Assembly: GCA_019636385.1 (NCBI GenBank)
Contig: JAHBXT010000002.1
Location: forward strand, 186,001-250,000
Reading direction: 5' to 3'
From: Pirellulaceae bacterium
GTDB taxonomy: Bacteria; Planctomycetota; Planctomycetia; Pirellulales; Pirellulaceae
DNA: 64,000 nucleotides
Shown here: positions 26,333-34,803 of the stretch, in pieces
Layout of the letters: the number at the start of each line of letters is the position of its first letter
Numbering within the stretch: the stretch's first letter is position 1
Position numbers and translations under genes: made by a program
Notes under the pieces: model-generated
The model's input: the letters and a program-made list of their open reading frames with translations, nothing else
Database searches by the model: none
Told to the model about the DNA's origin: nothing

Positions 26333-26986
26333 CTAGCTAGCATTGGCGGTTCGCTTGGGCGTCATACATAAGATGGCCGAATCGGACTGAGTGCCGGGCA
26401 TGTTATAGGTTTCTAAACAGCGCAAGTCTATGCCTCTCAGCAGCCCGCGATGCCTAGCTTCGGCGCGTTCCTCGGTCCAGCGAGGCCCTTTGATGGCCAA
26501 CAGCCGATCGAACTGCAACCATTGCCCATCCAGCCATTGCAGTAGGCGGCTGATACTGCCGGTTGCTCGAGTAATCAAGGCGTGAAAACGTAGGTCTTCC
26601 AAGACGGTTTGCACATTCTGGTGATAGACCGCGACAGGCAACTCTAAAGCCTGGACGATCTCCTGAACGATGCGCGCCTTCTTGAGGGTGCTATCGCACA
26701 GGCTGACATTCAAGTCTGGGCGCAGAATCGCCAGCACTACGCCGGGTACTCCCCCGCCAGTACCAACATCCAATACCTCATGCCCCTCCGGCAAGTGGCT
26801 TGCCAACCGGACCGTATCCAGCAGGTCGCGTCGGGCAAACAGCTGGAACGTGGTATGGCGTGTCAGGTTGACTTGTTCGTTCCAGGCCCACAGTCGGCGA
26901 CAGTACTCGGCCAGCGGCTCAATGGCTGCGTCGGGAACGCTGATGTCCAGTTCGCGGATGGCCGCTTCTAATTCGCTGTTTTGCAC
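26333..26986 (-). CDS. rsmG: 16S rRNA (guanine-N7) methyltransferase RsmG
   Basis: A 217-residue class I methyltransferase that methylates G527 (E. coli numbering) of 16S rRNA. Marks are RRLWAWNEQVNLTRHTTFQ near the N-terminus, the SAM site HEVLDVGTGGGVPGVVLAI, the DSTLKKARIVQEIVQALEL segment matching the family DSxxKKxxFL motif, and ALITRATGSISRLLQW where others read RAVAxLxxL. Some positions in the last motif are unusual, but the order and length fit. It heads an apparent operon with cysD and cysNC. No gidA/mnmG is next to it, unlike many bacteria. Confidence 0.9.
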   Translation of the reverse strand: MQNSELEAAIRELDISVPDAAIEPLAEYCRRLWAWNEQVNLTRHTTFQLFARRDLLDTVRLASHLPEGHEVLDVGTGGGVPGVVLAILRPDLNVSLCDSTLKKARIVQEIVQALELPVAVYHQNVQTVLEDLRFHALITRATGSISRLLQWLDGQWLQFDRLLAIKGPRWTEERAEARHRGLLRGIDLRCLETYNMPGTQSDSAILCMTPKRTANAS

Positions 26987-27352
26987 CGGATGTATTTTCC
27001 AATCAGTTGGGAAAGGACGGCGATCACGCCAGACAAGTCATCGTGAGGCGCCAGGCCAATAAGAAGGCATTCGTTACCCCTGCCCACCGACCGTGGAAGC
27101 CCTGTTCGCCGACCGTCTGGCAACGTTAGCCGCCAATCGGTTCAGGCGCCTCAAACCGCACAATTTAACGATTGTTCCAAAAATTCAAACGGCCTCGGAC
27201 GGATATCGCTCCCTCAAGTAGCGGGTAAACCGTGGGCCTGGACTCACTATCTTTCACATATTGGTCGTATTTTTTCGGTCACCTATCGATTTGTGAACTA
27301 GGTTTCACATTGGGCGGCAATGTTTTGCCTGATGCTCCACGAGAACTCCCAA
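26987..27352. other. 366-base divergent region with one decayed repeat
   Basis: Lies between rsmG and the first TadE gene. A weak copy of the dispersed repeat is at 27113-27134 (CCGTC-TGGC-AACG, then TTAGCCGCC). A T-rich patch near 27265-27275 could be part of a promoter for the tad genes. I see no small gene. Confidence 0.45.
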
Positions 27353-27805
27353 ATGTCGATTCAACAGCAAGAGCCAGTTCGGGCCGTTGGCCCATACAAG
27401 TCCCTGCGCGGCGTATGTCGCGACATGTTTCGACGTGGTGCCGCCACGATCGAAACCGCCGTGACGCTACCAGTGTTGGTGTTGCTGGTGTTTGGTTCGA
27501 TCGAAATTGCCAACGGGGTGTTTTTGAAGCAGACTTTGACGGTAGCAGCTTACGAGGGGGCTCGTGTGGCAACGCGGCCAGGTGCCACTCGAGCTCAAGC
27601 CCGACAGAGAGTTCAAGAGATACTGGCCGCCCGCAATGTCAATAATCGTACCATCACGATTTCGCCTGCAGTAGATGCTAACACCAGCCGTGGGACGCGC
27701 GTTACCGTAACGGTCAGTTCCAACGGCAGTAGCCAGTCGTTTAATCCGCTGGGATTATTTATGCAACGAACTCTGACAAAGTCGGCCATCATGGTTCGGC
27801 TGTAA
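27353..27805 (+). CDS. TadE-like pseudopilin
   Basis: About 150 residues. A short polar N-terminus is followed by the TadE signature RRGAATIETAVTLPVLVLLV (RxGxxxxExA, then a long hydrophobic helix, about 38-65) and a C-terminal domain with KQTLTVAAYEGARVATRPGA, the usual YEGAR motif of TadE proteins. TadE/F proteins are minor pseudopilins processed by a prepilin peptidase and used by tight-adherence (Flp) pili. Start uncertain: ATG 27353 is taken, while ATG 27332 or 27320 would add 7 or 11 residues; none has a strong ribosome-binding site. It is followed by a TadG-like and a second TadE gene, so the three form one cluster; no pilus ATPase or secretin is nearby. Confidence 0.85.
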   Translation: MSIQQQEPVRAVGPYKSLRGVCRDMFRRGAATIETAVTLPVLVLLVFGSIEIANGVFLKQTLTVAAYEGARVATRPGATRAQARQRVQEILAARNVNNRTITISPAVDANTSRGTRVTVTVSSNGSSQSFNPLGLFMQRTLTKSAIMVRL

Positions 27806-27887
27806 GCACTCGGCTCCCGACAGATTTTTCCGTGAGATGCCTTAACCCAACAACCGATTCAACTTGCCAGCAACGAGAGGAGCATCC

Positions 27888-29099
27888 ATGAGATCCCTAA
27901 ATAAACCGAACCCTAAACCAGTGGATTGGTCAGGCAACAAGAAAGGGCAACGCTGCGGCGCCGCAGCGATTCTAGTTGTCAGCATGATGGTTGTCTTCGT
28001 GTTGACGGCTGCAATCACTGTCGACTACGCCCACATGCAACTCGTCCGCTCTGAACTACGCTTGGCAACCGACGCAGCCGCCAAAGCTGGCGCCGAAGCG
28101 CTCTCGCGAACCCAAAGCACATCACAAGCCACCAATCAGGCGATTGAATATGCGTCGCTGAATCCGGTAGCAAACAGGCAGGTACAGGTGACTCCCCAAG
28201 ATGTGATTTTTGGGCGAGTGACCCAAGGGCAAGCCGGTCGTTGGCAGTTTCAGGCTGGTGCGACTCCCTTTAATTCCGTGCGCGTCAACTCCAGACTCGA
28301 TTCGCCGCTGTTCTTCGGACGATTATTGGGAACTCAGTCGTTCTCACCACAAGAGTCTGCGGTGGCAGGACAAAAGCAATTAGAAGTCTGCTTGTGCCTG
28401 GATCGCTCCGGTTCAATGTTATTCGATATGTCCGGAGTCGATTATGCCTATCCGCCGAATAATCCTCGCTTAAGCAACTTCACGTCGTGGGGAACAATCT
28501 GGCAGAACCACCTGTCGCCACCGCATCCAACCGCCAGCCGCTGGGCGGTCTTGGAGCGTGCCGTTCAGAGTTTTTACACTGAACTAAACAACATAAGTAG
28601 TCCGCCGTACTCATGCTTGGTAACCTGGGGTTCCAACTACACGATGCCGATTGCTCCCGCGACCGTTTTTCCAGCAGCTCGCACGGATGTTGAGTTACCA
28701 CGCGAAAGCAATTTCATAGCACAACGCCAAACGATCTCCAACGCTATCTCCCAGTTAGGTACTCAGCCGATGATGGGAGCGACGAATCTGTCGGCCGGGC
28801 TTGACCTGGCCGTAGCCAGGATTACTGGTCCACAAGCGCGGCCCACGTCCGATAAAGTTGTGCTCCTATTAACAGATGGTGAATGGAACGAAGGTCGGTC
28901 GCCTGTATTGGCGGCTCAGGATGCGCGCGCCCGCGGGGTCACAGTGTATGTGGTTTCGATGTTAACCGGCTTCCAACCCGTACTGCAGCAGGTTGCGCAA
29001 ATCACTGGAGGGCAGCATTATACAACCAGTAACGAAGCCCAGCTTCACCAAGCGTTTCGCGATATCGCCAGCAGCCTGCAAGTCGTGTTGGTCGAGTAG
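27888..29099 (+). CDS. TadG-like pilus protein with von Willebrand factor A domain
   Basis: 403 residues from ATG 27888, which has AGAGGAG well spaced upstream. The N-terminal RCGAAAILVVSMMVVFVLTA is the TadG-type membrane anchor, followed by DYAHMQLVRSELRLATDAAAKAGA, typical of TadG proteins. From about residue 165 there is a vWA domain: the metal-binding DRSGSM (MIDAS DxSxS), TNLSAGLDLA (T-x4) and VLLLTDGEWNEG (TDG). The vWA part suggests an adhesive or metal-dependent binding role at the cell surface. It lies between two TadE genes, with spacing of 82 and 41 bases, consistent with a single operon. Confidence 0.87.
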   Translation: MRSLNKPNPKPVDWSGNKKGQRCGAAAILVVSMMVVFVLTAAITVDYAHMQLVRSELRLATDAAAKAGAEALSRTQSTSQATNQAIEYASLNPVANRQVQVTPQDVIFGRVTQGQAGRWQFQAGATPFNSVRVNSRLDSPLFFGRLLGTQSFSPQESAVAGQKQLEVCLCLDRSGSMLFDMSGVDYAYPPNNPRLSNFTSWGTIWQNHLSPPHPTASRWAVLERAVQSFYTELNNISSPPYSCLVTWGSNYTMPIAPATVFPAARTDVELPRESNFIAQRQTISNAISQLGTQPMMGATNLSAGLDLAVARITGPQARPTSDKVVLLLTDGEWNEGRSPVLAAQDARARGVTVYVVSMLTGFQPVLQQVAQITGGQHYTTSNEAQLHQAFRDIASSLQVVLVE

Positions 29100-29140
29100 T
29101 CGGGGCAACACGATTCGGTCGTACACCTGAAAGTCCCAAA

Positions 29141-29557
29141 ATGAGTGGTCGCATCCAATCGAAACAGAATTCTCGGCCGGTAGCCAACGCCGATCGACGT
29201 GGGGCCACCACAGTTGAATTTGCGCTCGTCGTGCCACTCATTCTGACTCTCTTTCTGGGGGCCGTCGAAATCACACGATTAAATTTCTTGCGTCACACGG
29301 CCGCCAACGCTGCGTACGAAGGCGCCCGTGCTGCGATCGTACCTGGCGGCACGGTGCAAGAGGCCGTGACAGCAGCCACCAATATCCTGACGATGGTTGG
29401 GGCAGGACAAGGTGTCAATGTAAACGCTGTACTCAATGCAACTAGCGTCCAGGTGACCGTCACGGTCCCGGTCAATAGAAACAGTTGGGGAGTCGGACGC
29501 TTCAGCAATGGATTTAATATCGTCCAAGCTTGCATTCTACAGCGCGAGATCAATTAA
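29141..29557 (+). CDS. TadE-like pseudopilin (second copy)
   Basis: A 138-residue pseudopilin. RRGATTVEFALVVPLILTLF (about 24-43) is the TadE processing site and helix, with conserved Glu at +5 relative to the expected cut; AANAAYEGARAAIVPGGTVQ is the TadE-family AYEGAR segment. It is similar in plan to the TadE at 27353 but not a close copy. Last gene of the TadE-TadG-TadE group. Its last 21 bases overlap the tail of a decayed frame on the other strand (29537-29875). Confidence 0.87.
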   Translation: MSGRIQSKQNSRPVANADRRGATTVEFALVVPLILTLFLGAVEITRLNFLRHTAANAAYEGARAAIVPGGTVQEAVTAATNILTMVGAGQGVNVNAVLNATSVQVTVTVPVNRNSWGVGRFSNGFNIVQACILQREIN

Positions 29558-29875
29558 CCCAGCCAGCCAAGCACACAGTCGGTATCTGACAGATCGACGA
29601 TTTTCTTCATTGACATGCAGGCCGTGCAGTTGCAGTAGACTGTTGACAATGCCTAAATCCGGAAGATCGTGATACACCACGGGGTGCACCTCTTACAGAC
29701 TAAATTCGGCGCGCAGGGCTGTCAGCAGGGCTTGCCCCCCTGCCCCGCCCCAACGCACCAGGTTTTCGTCAATGTCATACAGCAGTACCAGTTCTGGATT
29801 TGTAATAACGGATGATCTCGCGCGAGACTGTCCCGTGTACTGATGGATGCTGGCTTCAGCGGTGCCGATGTCAAT
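29537..29875 (-). pseudogene. Possible decayed gene: one frame interrupted by a single stop
   Basis: On the minus strand one frame stays open from 29875, just at the end of the DUF1080 gene, to a TAG at 29539-29537, apart from one in-frame TAA at 29695-29693. The first part (60 codons) has no ATG, GTG or TTG start until near its end; the second part could start at GTG 29689 (50 codons). Fragments such as NPELVLLYDIDENLVRWGG and VVYHDLPDLGIVNSLLQLHG read like real protein. I recognise no family. It could be the remnant of a ~110-residue protein, a chance open frame, or the lost C-terminal part of a longer neighbour. It fills the 313-base gap between the second TadE and the DUF1080 gene. Confidence 0.3.
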
Positions 29876-30740
29876 TCAGGATTTGCAGCTCAATCTTGCG
29901 AAACTCCGTCGGATGGCTCTCGGCCTGAATGGCGATGAAGCCTTCGCTCAGTTGCAACTCGCCGCCACGAGCCTCAATTAACCTCTGGCTATGCGCATCG
30001 CGACCGTCCAGTTGCGGCTGGTAGTACTCCAACACCACTTCGCCTTCCATCAGATGGCGAATCACTTTATTGCCGCGAACCTCGACTTCCACCGTGACCC
30101 ATTGGTCACCATGGTAGGTCTGTGAAGTCGAATTGGTGCAGTGAGGCAGAAACAGTTTATCTTTGTAAATTACGTTCGTCCCCGGTGTGCATAGGTTGGC
30201 CGTCGAGCGCGGACGCTGGCCATCGCCTCCCAACAATTGCACCTCGATCGACGCCGGAAAATCTTGATCGACGCCCATCAACTTGGGGTCTTCGCAGTGC
30301 AACATCAACCCGTTGTTACGGACCGCCCAATTCGGCCCGCCTGGGCACTGCTGGCCCACAAACCGGTACTCGACACGTAGCCGATAACTCGAATACGATT
30401 GATGATAGAACAAGTGTCCGAACCGCTCGCCATAAGTCGGGTAAGCCTGTGGATCGTAGACTACCTTGAGAACGCCATCTTCCACTTGGAACGTATTGCC
30501 ATAGTTTTCCCCCAGTGGGCTATAGCGGACCTTGGGTATCCAGCCGGCTAGGTCTTTGCCGTTGAAGAGCTGAATCCACGCGGACGGCTTTGGCTCTGAA
30601 ACGGCACCAGCCGTCTCGCCAGTCGCCGAGGCCACCGCCACAAGCTCCGACGCCATGATTTGCCCGAAGTTTGACCCAATAAGGCAACTTAACAACACAA
30701 CAGTCGATGAGGCAACTTTGACACTTATTGGCCGGAACAT
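29871..30740 (-). CDS. DUF1080 (3-keto-disaccharide hydrolase-type) secreted protein
   Basis: A 289-residue protein with a signal peptide (hydrophobic VASSTVVLLSCLIGSNFGQ near residues 9-27, cleavage probably near ASE). The DUF1080 domain follows: WIQLFNGKDLAGWIPKVRY, LKVVYDPQAYPTYGERFGHL, HQSYSSYRLRVEYRFVGQQ, NNGLMLHCEDPKLMG, SIEVQLLGGDGQRPRSTANL, and DQWVTVEVEVRGNKVIRHLM. The domain has a concanavalin-like fold; some members are 3-keto-glycoside hydrolases, and planctomycetes encode very many. Probably extracytoplasmic, acting on carbohydrate. It is divergent from the DsbD-like gene and isolated from other carbohydrate genes. Confidence 0.87.
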   Translation of the reverse strand: MFRPISVKVASSTVVLLSCLIGSNFGQIMASELVAVASATGETAGAVSEPKPSAWIQLFNGKDLAGWIPKVRYSPLGENYGNTFQVEDGVLKVVYDPQAYPTYGERFGHLFYHQSYSSYRLRVEYRFVGQQCPGGPNWAVRNNGLMLHCEDPKLMGVDQDFPASIEVQLLGGDGQRPRSTANLCTPGTNVIYKDKLFLPHCTNSTSQTYHGDQWVTVEVEVRGNKVIRHLMEGEVVLEYYQPQLDGRDAHSQRLIEARGGELQLSEGFIAIQAESHPTEFRKIELQILN

Positions 30741-30897
30741 TATCTGGGTTTCCTATTCACGTCAGAAGGGGTGGTTAAGCTGGCAAAATTGAATGGTACT
30801 CGGCAATTTTGTACCTTCTAGCTCTTACGTGGGTTATCACGATCCCAAGCGTGGGGAAATTTACAAATCGCCACTGACAGTCTACGTTGACCTAATA

Positions 30898-30920
30898 ACG
30901 CAATTGCGTGTAAATATAAC
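30898..30920 (+). promoter_or_regulatory. Candidate promoter/operator for the DsbD-like gene
   Basis: ACGCAATTGCGT (30898-30909) is a perfect 12-base palindrome, followed by TATAAC (30915-30920), which matches five of six positions of a -10 hexamer and lies 48 bases before the ATG at 30969. No good -35 is at the right distance. The palindrome would overlap the -35/-10 spacer, where a repressor or activator could act. Inference from sequence pattern only. Confidence 0.35.
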
Positions 30921-30968
30921 GGCTGGTCGCGGCAATTGATATCGCCCAGTCCGAAGGGATTCTTACGC

Positions 30969-33344
30969 ATGAAATACAGTCAGCATTTTTTTTGCTTAGC
31001 GTCGTTTGTGTTATTGCTGACTGCGGCTACTACCGGCTGGACGCAGTCGGATATTGCGTTGCCTGGATTGCCATCCCTCTCAGACCGTATGCGGGCGCTG
31101 CCCAGCAGCCAGCCGAAAGTCACATTTGAAGCCAGCTATCAACTGGACGAATCCGGCCCAAATGGCCACATCCAGTTGACCGCCAAGATCGCTCCCAAGC
31201 ATCATATCTATTCGACGACACAGGCAGCTGGTGGACCCAAGCCTACGAAAATCACCCTCCTGTCAGACAACACCGAACTTGCCGGTCCGTTTGTGTCTGA
31301 TCACCAGCCCACGGTTTCACGCAGTCCTTATTTCGAGGTCGATATCCAAGAGTTTCACGACTCTGTCCAGTGGACCGCGCCACTTCGCGTTTCGTCAGCT
31401 ACAGGTTCCAGACCAGTTGACCTAGAGCTGGAGGTTAGTGGCCAAGTCTGTTTGGCAGACGGCAATTGCCAGCCGTTTTCTCAAAGAATTTCGGCCACCT
31501 TTGCGGGATACCAGACAAGTGCCCCCGTTTCGTACGAATTGCGGTTGCCCAATACCCACGCGCAGTGGACCGCCACGATCCAGCCGGCTCGATTGTCGCC
31601 TGGTCAGTCTGCCACGCTAACGATTCAAGCGGCAACCGATCCAGGCTACCATGTCTACAAATTTCAGCCCGGCGACACGGATACCAACAATCGAACATTG
31701 ATCGTGGCTAGCCAAAAAGCCGGGCTTCTGTTTGGTGCTCCCCTCTCGCAGCAGAAGGTTATCAGCCTGGATCTGGGCTTGGATCGCCCGTTTGAGTACT
31801 ACGATGGGCAGGTAACTTGGACTATTCCAATCGGCGTACCCCTGTCCGCCGAGCTAGGTCAGCGAAAAATCGAACTACTTGTGGGTTTCAATACCTGCGA
31901 TGACAAAAGTTGCGATCCGCCAGCCGGCCTGCGAATCACTGGGTCTATCGACGTTACCGATCAAGCCAGTGGCCAGCAGCAACAGCTCGCTCTGAGCGCT
32001 GCAACCTGGGATGAGGTAGCTCGCCATCCGAATCTAGCCAACTGGATCGATCAATCCGCCACCAAGCTGACCATTGCTCAGCGACTTGGGGGATCCGGAC
32101 TGCAATTGTGGATGATCGGTGCCGCGCTGTTGGGGGGCTTCATTCTGAATTTTATGCCGTGCGTGCTGCCGGTGGTGGGACTGAAGTTGATGGGATTTGT
32201 CAATCAATCGGGAAACAGTCACGCACGCGTTATTTCGCTGAATCTGTCGTTTGTCGCAGGCATTCTTTCGGTCATGTTCTTGTTGGCGATTCTAAATATC
32301 GCGGCCAAGTTGGCCGGTCATGCGTTTGGCTGGGGCGAACAGTTCACGAATATTTACTTCCAAGTTGGACTAACGATCTTGCTGTTCGCTATGGCGCTAA
32401 GTTTCTTGGGCGTCTGGGAGATACCGATTCCCGGCTTCGCGACCAGCAGTAAGTCCGGTCAATTGATGCAGAAGGAGGGGTTGTCAGGTGCATTTTACAA
32501 AGGTGTGCTGACGACTGTCCTAGCGACGCCTTGCTCCGGTCCATTTTTGGGGACGTTATTTGGTCTTACGCTAACCCTATCTGGCTGGTCGATCGTGGCG
32601 CTGTTCATGTTGGTCGGCATTGGTCTGGGCTCACCGTACTTGGCGCTGTGTCTATGGCCGGACTTCGTAAAACTGTTGCCCAAGCCAGGGGCCTGGATGG
32701 AGACGCTCAAAGAGGTGCTGGCCTTTCCTTTACTGTTGTCCGTCGTTTACTTCATTTCGGTGATTGATCCCGATTACAGAATCGCGACACTCGGGCTGCT
32801 GATGGTCGTCTGGTTCGCGTGTTGGCTGATCGGCAGAATTCCCGCGTTTGCTGAGCGCAAGCAAATTTTCACCGGATGGTTGAGCGGATTAGCGGCCTGC
32901 GTACTGGCAGGCTTTGTGAGCTTCAACTATTTTGGACCAGCCAAACATCATCTGCCCTGGATGGAATACTCCGAGTCCGCCTTGGCTGAGAATCGCGCGG
33001 CGGGGAAAGTGGTCATGGTCGAATTCACAGCCCGCTGGTGTTTGACCTGCCAGTACAACATGCGCGCCGCCATCGACCGGCCGGCAGTGGCGGAACTGGT
33101 CAAACAAAACAATGTCGTCACGTTGCTGGCCGATTGGTCATCGCCCTCGCCTGCGATCGAAAGCAAGCTCCGCGAATTGGATAGTAATTCCATACCCCTT
33201 CTGGCTATCTACCCCGCTGATCCGGCTGCCGAGCCGATCATTTTGCGAGATGTCATAACTCAGTCGCAGTTGCTGGACGCCCTCCAACAAGCCGGTCCCA
33301 GTCAATCCGCCACTCATCTAACGGCCAAATCGCAATTCGACTAA
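30969..33344 (+). CDS. DsbD/ScsB-like thiol:disulfide interchange protein
   Basis: 791 residues from ATG 30969 (GAAGGGA nine bases upstream). A signal peptide is followed by a large extracytoplasmic region with two Cys-pair segments, SGQVCLADGNCQPF and FNTCDDKSCDPPAG, as in the N-terminal domains of ScsB/DsbD. The membrane domain of about eight helices has Cys398 in NFMPCVLPVVGLK and Cys522 in TPCSGPFLGTLFG, the pair that passes electrons across the membrane. A C-terminal thioredoxin-like domain carries FTARWCLTCQYN (Cys691, Cys694). It moves reducing power from cytoplasmic thioredoxin to extracytoplasmic partners, for cytochrome c assembly or disulfide repair. A T8 tract (30987-30994) lies within the signal-peptide codons. 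Confidence 0.9.
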   Translation: MKYSQHFFCLASFVLLLTAATTGWTQSDIALPGLPSLSDRMRALPSSQPKVTFEASYQLDESGPNGHIQLTAKIAPKHHIYSTTQAAGGPKPTKITLLSDNTELAGPFVSDHQPTVSRSPYFEVDIQEFHDSVQWTAPLRVSSATGSRPVDLELEVSGQVCLADGNCQPFSQRISATFAGYQTSAPVSYELRLPNTHAQWTATIQPARLSPGQSATLTIQAATDPGYHVYKFQPGDTDTNNRTLIVASQKAGLLFGAPLSQQKVISLDLGLDRPFEYYDGQVTWTIPIGVPLSAELGQRKIELLVGFNTCDDKSCDPPAGLRITGSIDVTDQASGQQQQLALSAATWDEVARHPNLANWIDQSATKLTIAQRLGGSGLQLWMIGAALLGGFILNFMPCVLPVVGLKLMGFVNQSGNSHARVISLNLSFVAGILSVMFLLAILNIAAKLAGHAFGWGEQFTNIYFQVGLTILLFAMALSFLGVWEIPIPGFATSSKSGQLMQKEGLSGAFYKGVLTTVLATPCSGPFLGTLFGLTLTLSGWSIVALFMLVGIGLGSPYLALCLWPDFVKLLPKPGAWMETLKEVLAFPLLLSVVYFISVIDPDYRIATLGLLMVVWFACWLIGRIPAFAERKQIFTGWLSGLAACVLAGFVSFNYFGPAKHHLPWMEYSESALAENRAAGKVVMVEFTARWCLTCQYNMRAAIDRPAVAELVKQNNVVTLLADWSSPSPAIESKLRELDSNSIPLLAIYPADPAAEPIILRDVITQSQLLDALQQAGPSQSATHLTAKSQFD

Positions 33345-33560
33345 CTGGGCCGCATTCAATCGGCCGGCGATCTGAATTCACGCCTTTTCAGGTTTTTGAC
33401 AGCGTCGTGGGATTCGAACAGAAACGCCCAAAAAGTTTGAAATGTCTTGCCGGCCCTCTTGCTTCTGACGACCGCCATGATTACCAAGATTGAAACTGCC
33501 AGCAATTGATGGTGGTCTCGGCTTGAACTTTGATGGCTGAAATCCAGTTTAAGAGGGACG

Positions 33561-34655
33561 ATGATTATGAGCATTCGCACCTGTTATTGGTTCACTTTGT
33601 TTGGCTTTGCCATCACAGTCGCTTCAACACAAATTGCGCACGCCCAATCTCGCACGATTGAGGCCTCAGTTCTAAACCTCCTCAATTCGAATAACACAAA
33701 TCTGGTTGGACAATGGACTCCAGCCCCGGCAAACGCAGTCTTGGGTGGAGGTCCGAATAACTCACAAGCTCAGGCGACTCAGTCGTCGTTCATTTTACTG
33801 TCAGGGCCAAGCGGTTTTACCGCTTTTGGCGCAGGTTCGGCGAGGGCATTTACCGGAACAGCTACCCCATTTGCTCCGGCAGCTGCGCAATCGAATCTCA
33901 GTTTTGATATCAATCCAACTTCAATAACTCAAGTTGCCTACACCTATGAGCTGGGTATTGCCCCCAGCCCTGCCGGTTATGTCCAATACAAGTCTGAATT
34001 TCAAATCGGCAGTTTTTACGTTGCCCAAACTACACCAGGCACGACCGGACCTCAAAGTGGCTTACTAACCTTAACTCCAGGTGCTTATACCGTTGGGGTG
34101 AACGCCTTGGTGGTTTCGGAGCCTAACTCACCTACCACACTGGCATCTGCTGGACAAGCAGTGTGGGACTTGACTGTTCAGGAGTGGAGTGGCACGACGC
34201 AGAACACAGCCTTCCAACCAACGGTAATTTCTCCGGGGGTTTTCCAATTTCAAGGTTTACCTGGCCAGCGTTGGTTCGATCCGATTGCCACCTCGGGTTT
34301 TGAATTTACCATGGATTCTCCCAGTACCTACTTTACCCAGGCAGGAATGCCCACTGGTTTGGGGGACAGTAACAATAATTACTTGTTGAGCTACATGGAT
34401 GGGGTAAATCCCATAGATGTGTGGCTGGCTCCTGGGGCGCTGCACAATTTCCCAGGAGGCATTGCCAGCTTCAAGGTGACGGACATTTTCCCCACCGTGG
34501 ATGCTGAAAATCCGCTAGCGTTTCCCATCTGGTTGGATTTCAGTGAAGCCACTGCTGACTTCACGATGTCTGCAATCCCAGAACCAGCCTCGCTTGCACT
34601 GGTCGGTTTCGGCATTGCCCTGGCTGGTCTCAGACGTCGTCGGTCCTCATTGTAA
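33561..34655 (+). CDS. PEP-CTERM sorting domain protein
   Basis: A 364-residue exported protein. Signal peptide: WFTLFGFAITVASTQIAHA, then mature start near QSRT. The body is low in Cys and Lys, rich in Thr, Ser, Gly and Asn, and shows no enzyme motif. The C-terminus is a textbook PEP-CTERM: IPEPASLALVGFGIALAGL then RRRR, that is the Pro-Glu-Pro box, a membrane helix and an Arg cluster, recognised by exosortase and probably removed on transfer to the cell surface. The start may be ATG 33561 or ATG 33567; GAGGGACG lies just upstream. No exosortase or polysaccharide gene is in this window. Function of the surface domain unknown. Confidence 0.88.
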   Translation: MIMSIRTCYWFTLFGFAITVASTQIAHAQSRTIEASVLNLLNSNNTNLVGQWTPAPANAVLGGGPNNSQAQATQSSFILLSGPSGFTAFGAGSARAFTGTATPFAPAAAQSNLSFDINPTSITQVAYTYELGIAPSPAGYVQYKSEFQIGSFYVAQTTPGTTGPQSGLLTLTPGAYTVGVNALVVSEPNSPTTLASAGQAVWDLTVQEWSGTTQNTAFQPTVISPGVFQFQGLPGQRWFDPIATSGFEFTMDSPSTYFTQAGMPTGLGDSNNNYLLSYMDGVNPIDVWLAPGALHNFPGGIASFKVTDIFPTVDAENPLAFPIWLDFSEATADFTMSAIPEPASLALVGFGIALAGLRRRRSSL

Positions 34656-34803
34656 AGGGTGTCTCATCAATGTCAGACCATGCCGGCTGAGCTGTTTGTT
34701 GCAGTGTGACCGGTTGGAATCGGATGAGTAACCGTTGGACGCTGACGAGCTGTTAGTTCAGACCGATTGTTTGGGCACTGGCTTCATCGGCTCGGTGCCT
34801 AGT

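Noticed and set aside
33405-33430. GGGATTCGAAC, like the T-loop of a tRNA on the minus strand
   Set aside because: The flanking bases do not form a 5-bp T-stem, no acceptor stem or anticodon arm is found, and no CCA end follows. Treated as a chance match.
33356-33580. 74-codon minus-strand frame between the DsbD-like and PEP-CTERM genes
   Set aside because: It overlaps the PEP-CTERM start, has no clear ribosome-binding site and no recognisable domain. Basic, low-complexity text suggests non-coding DNA.
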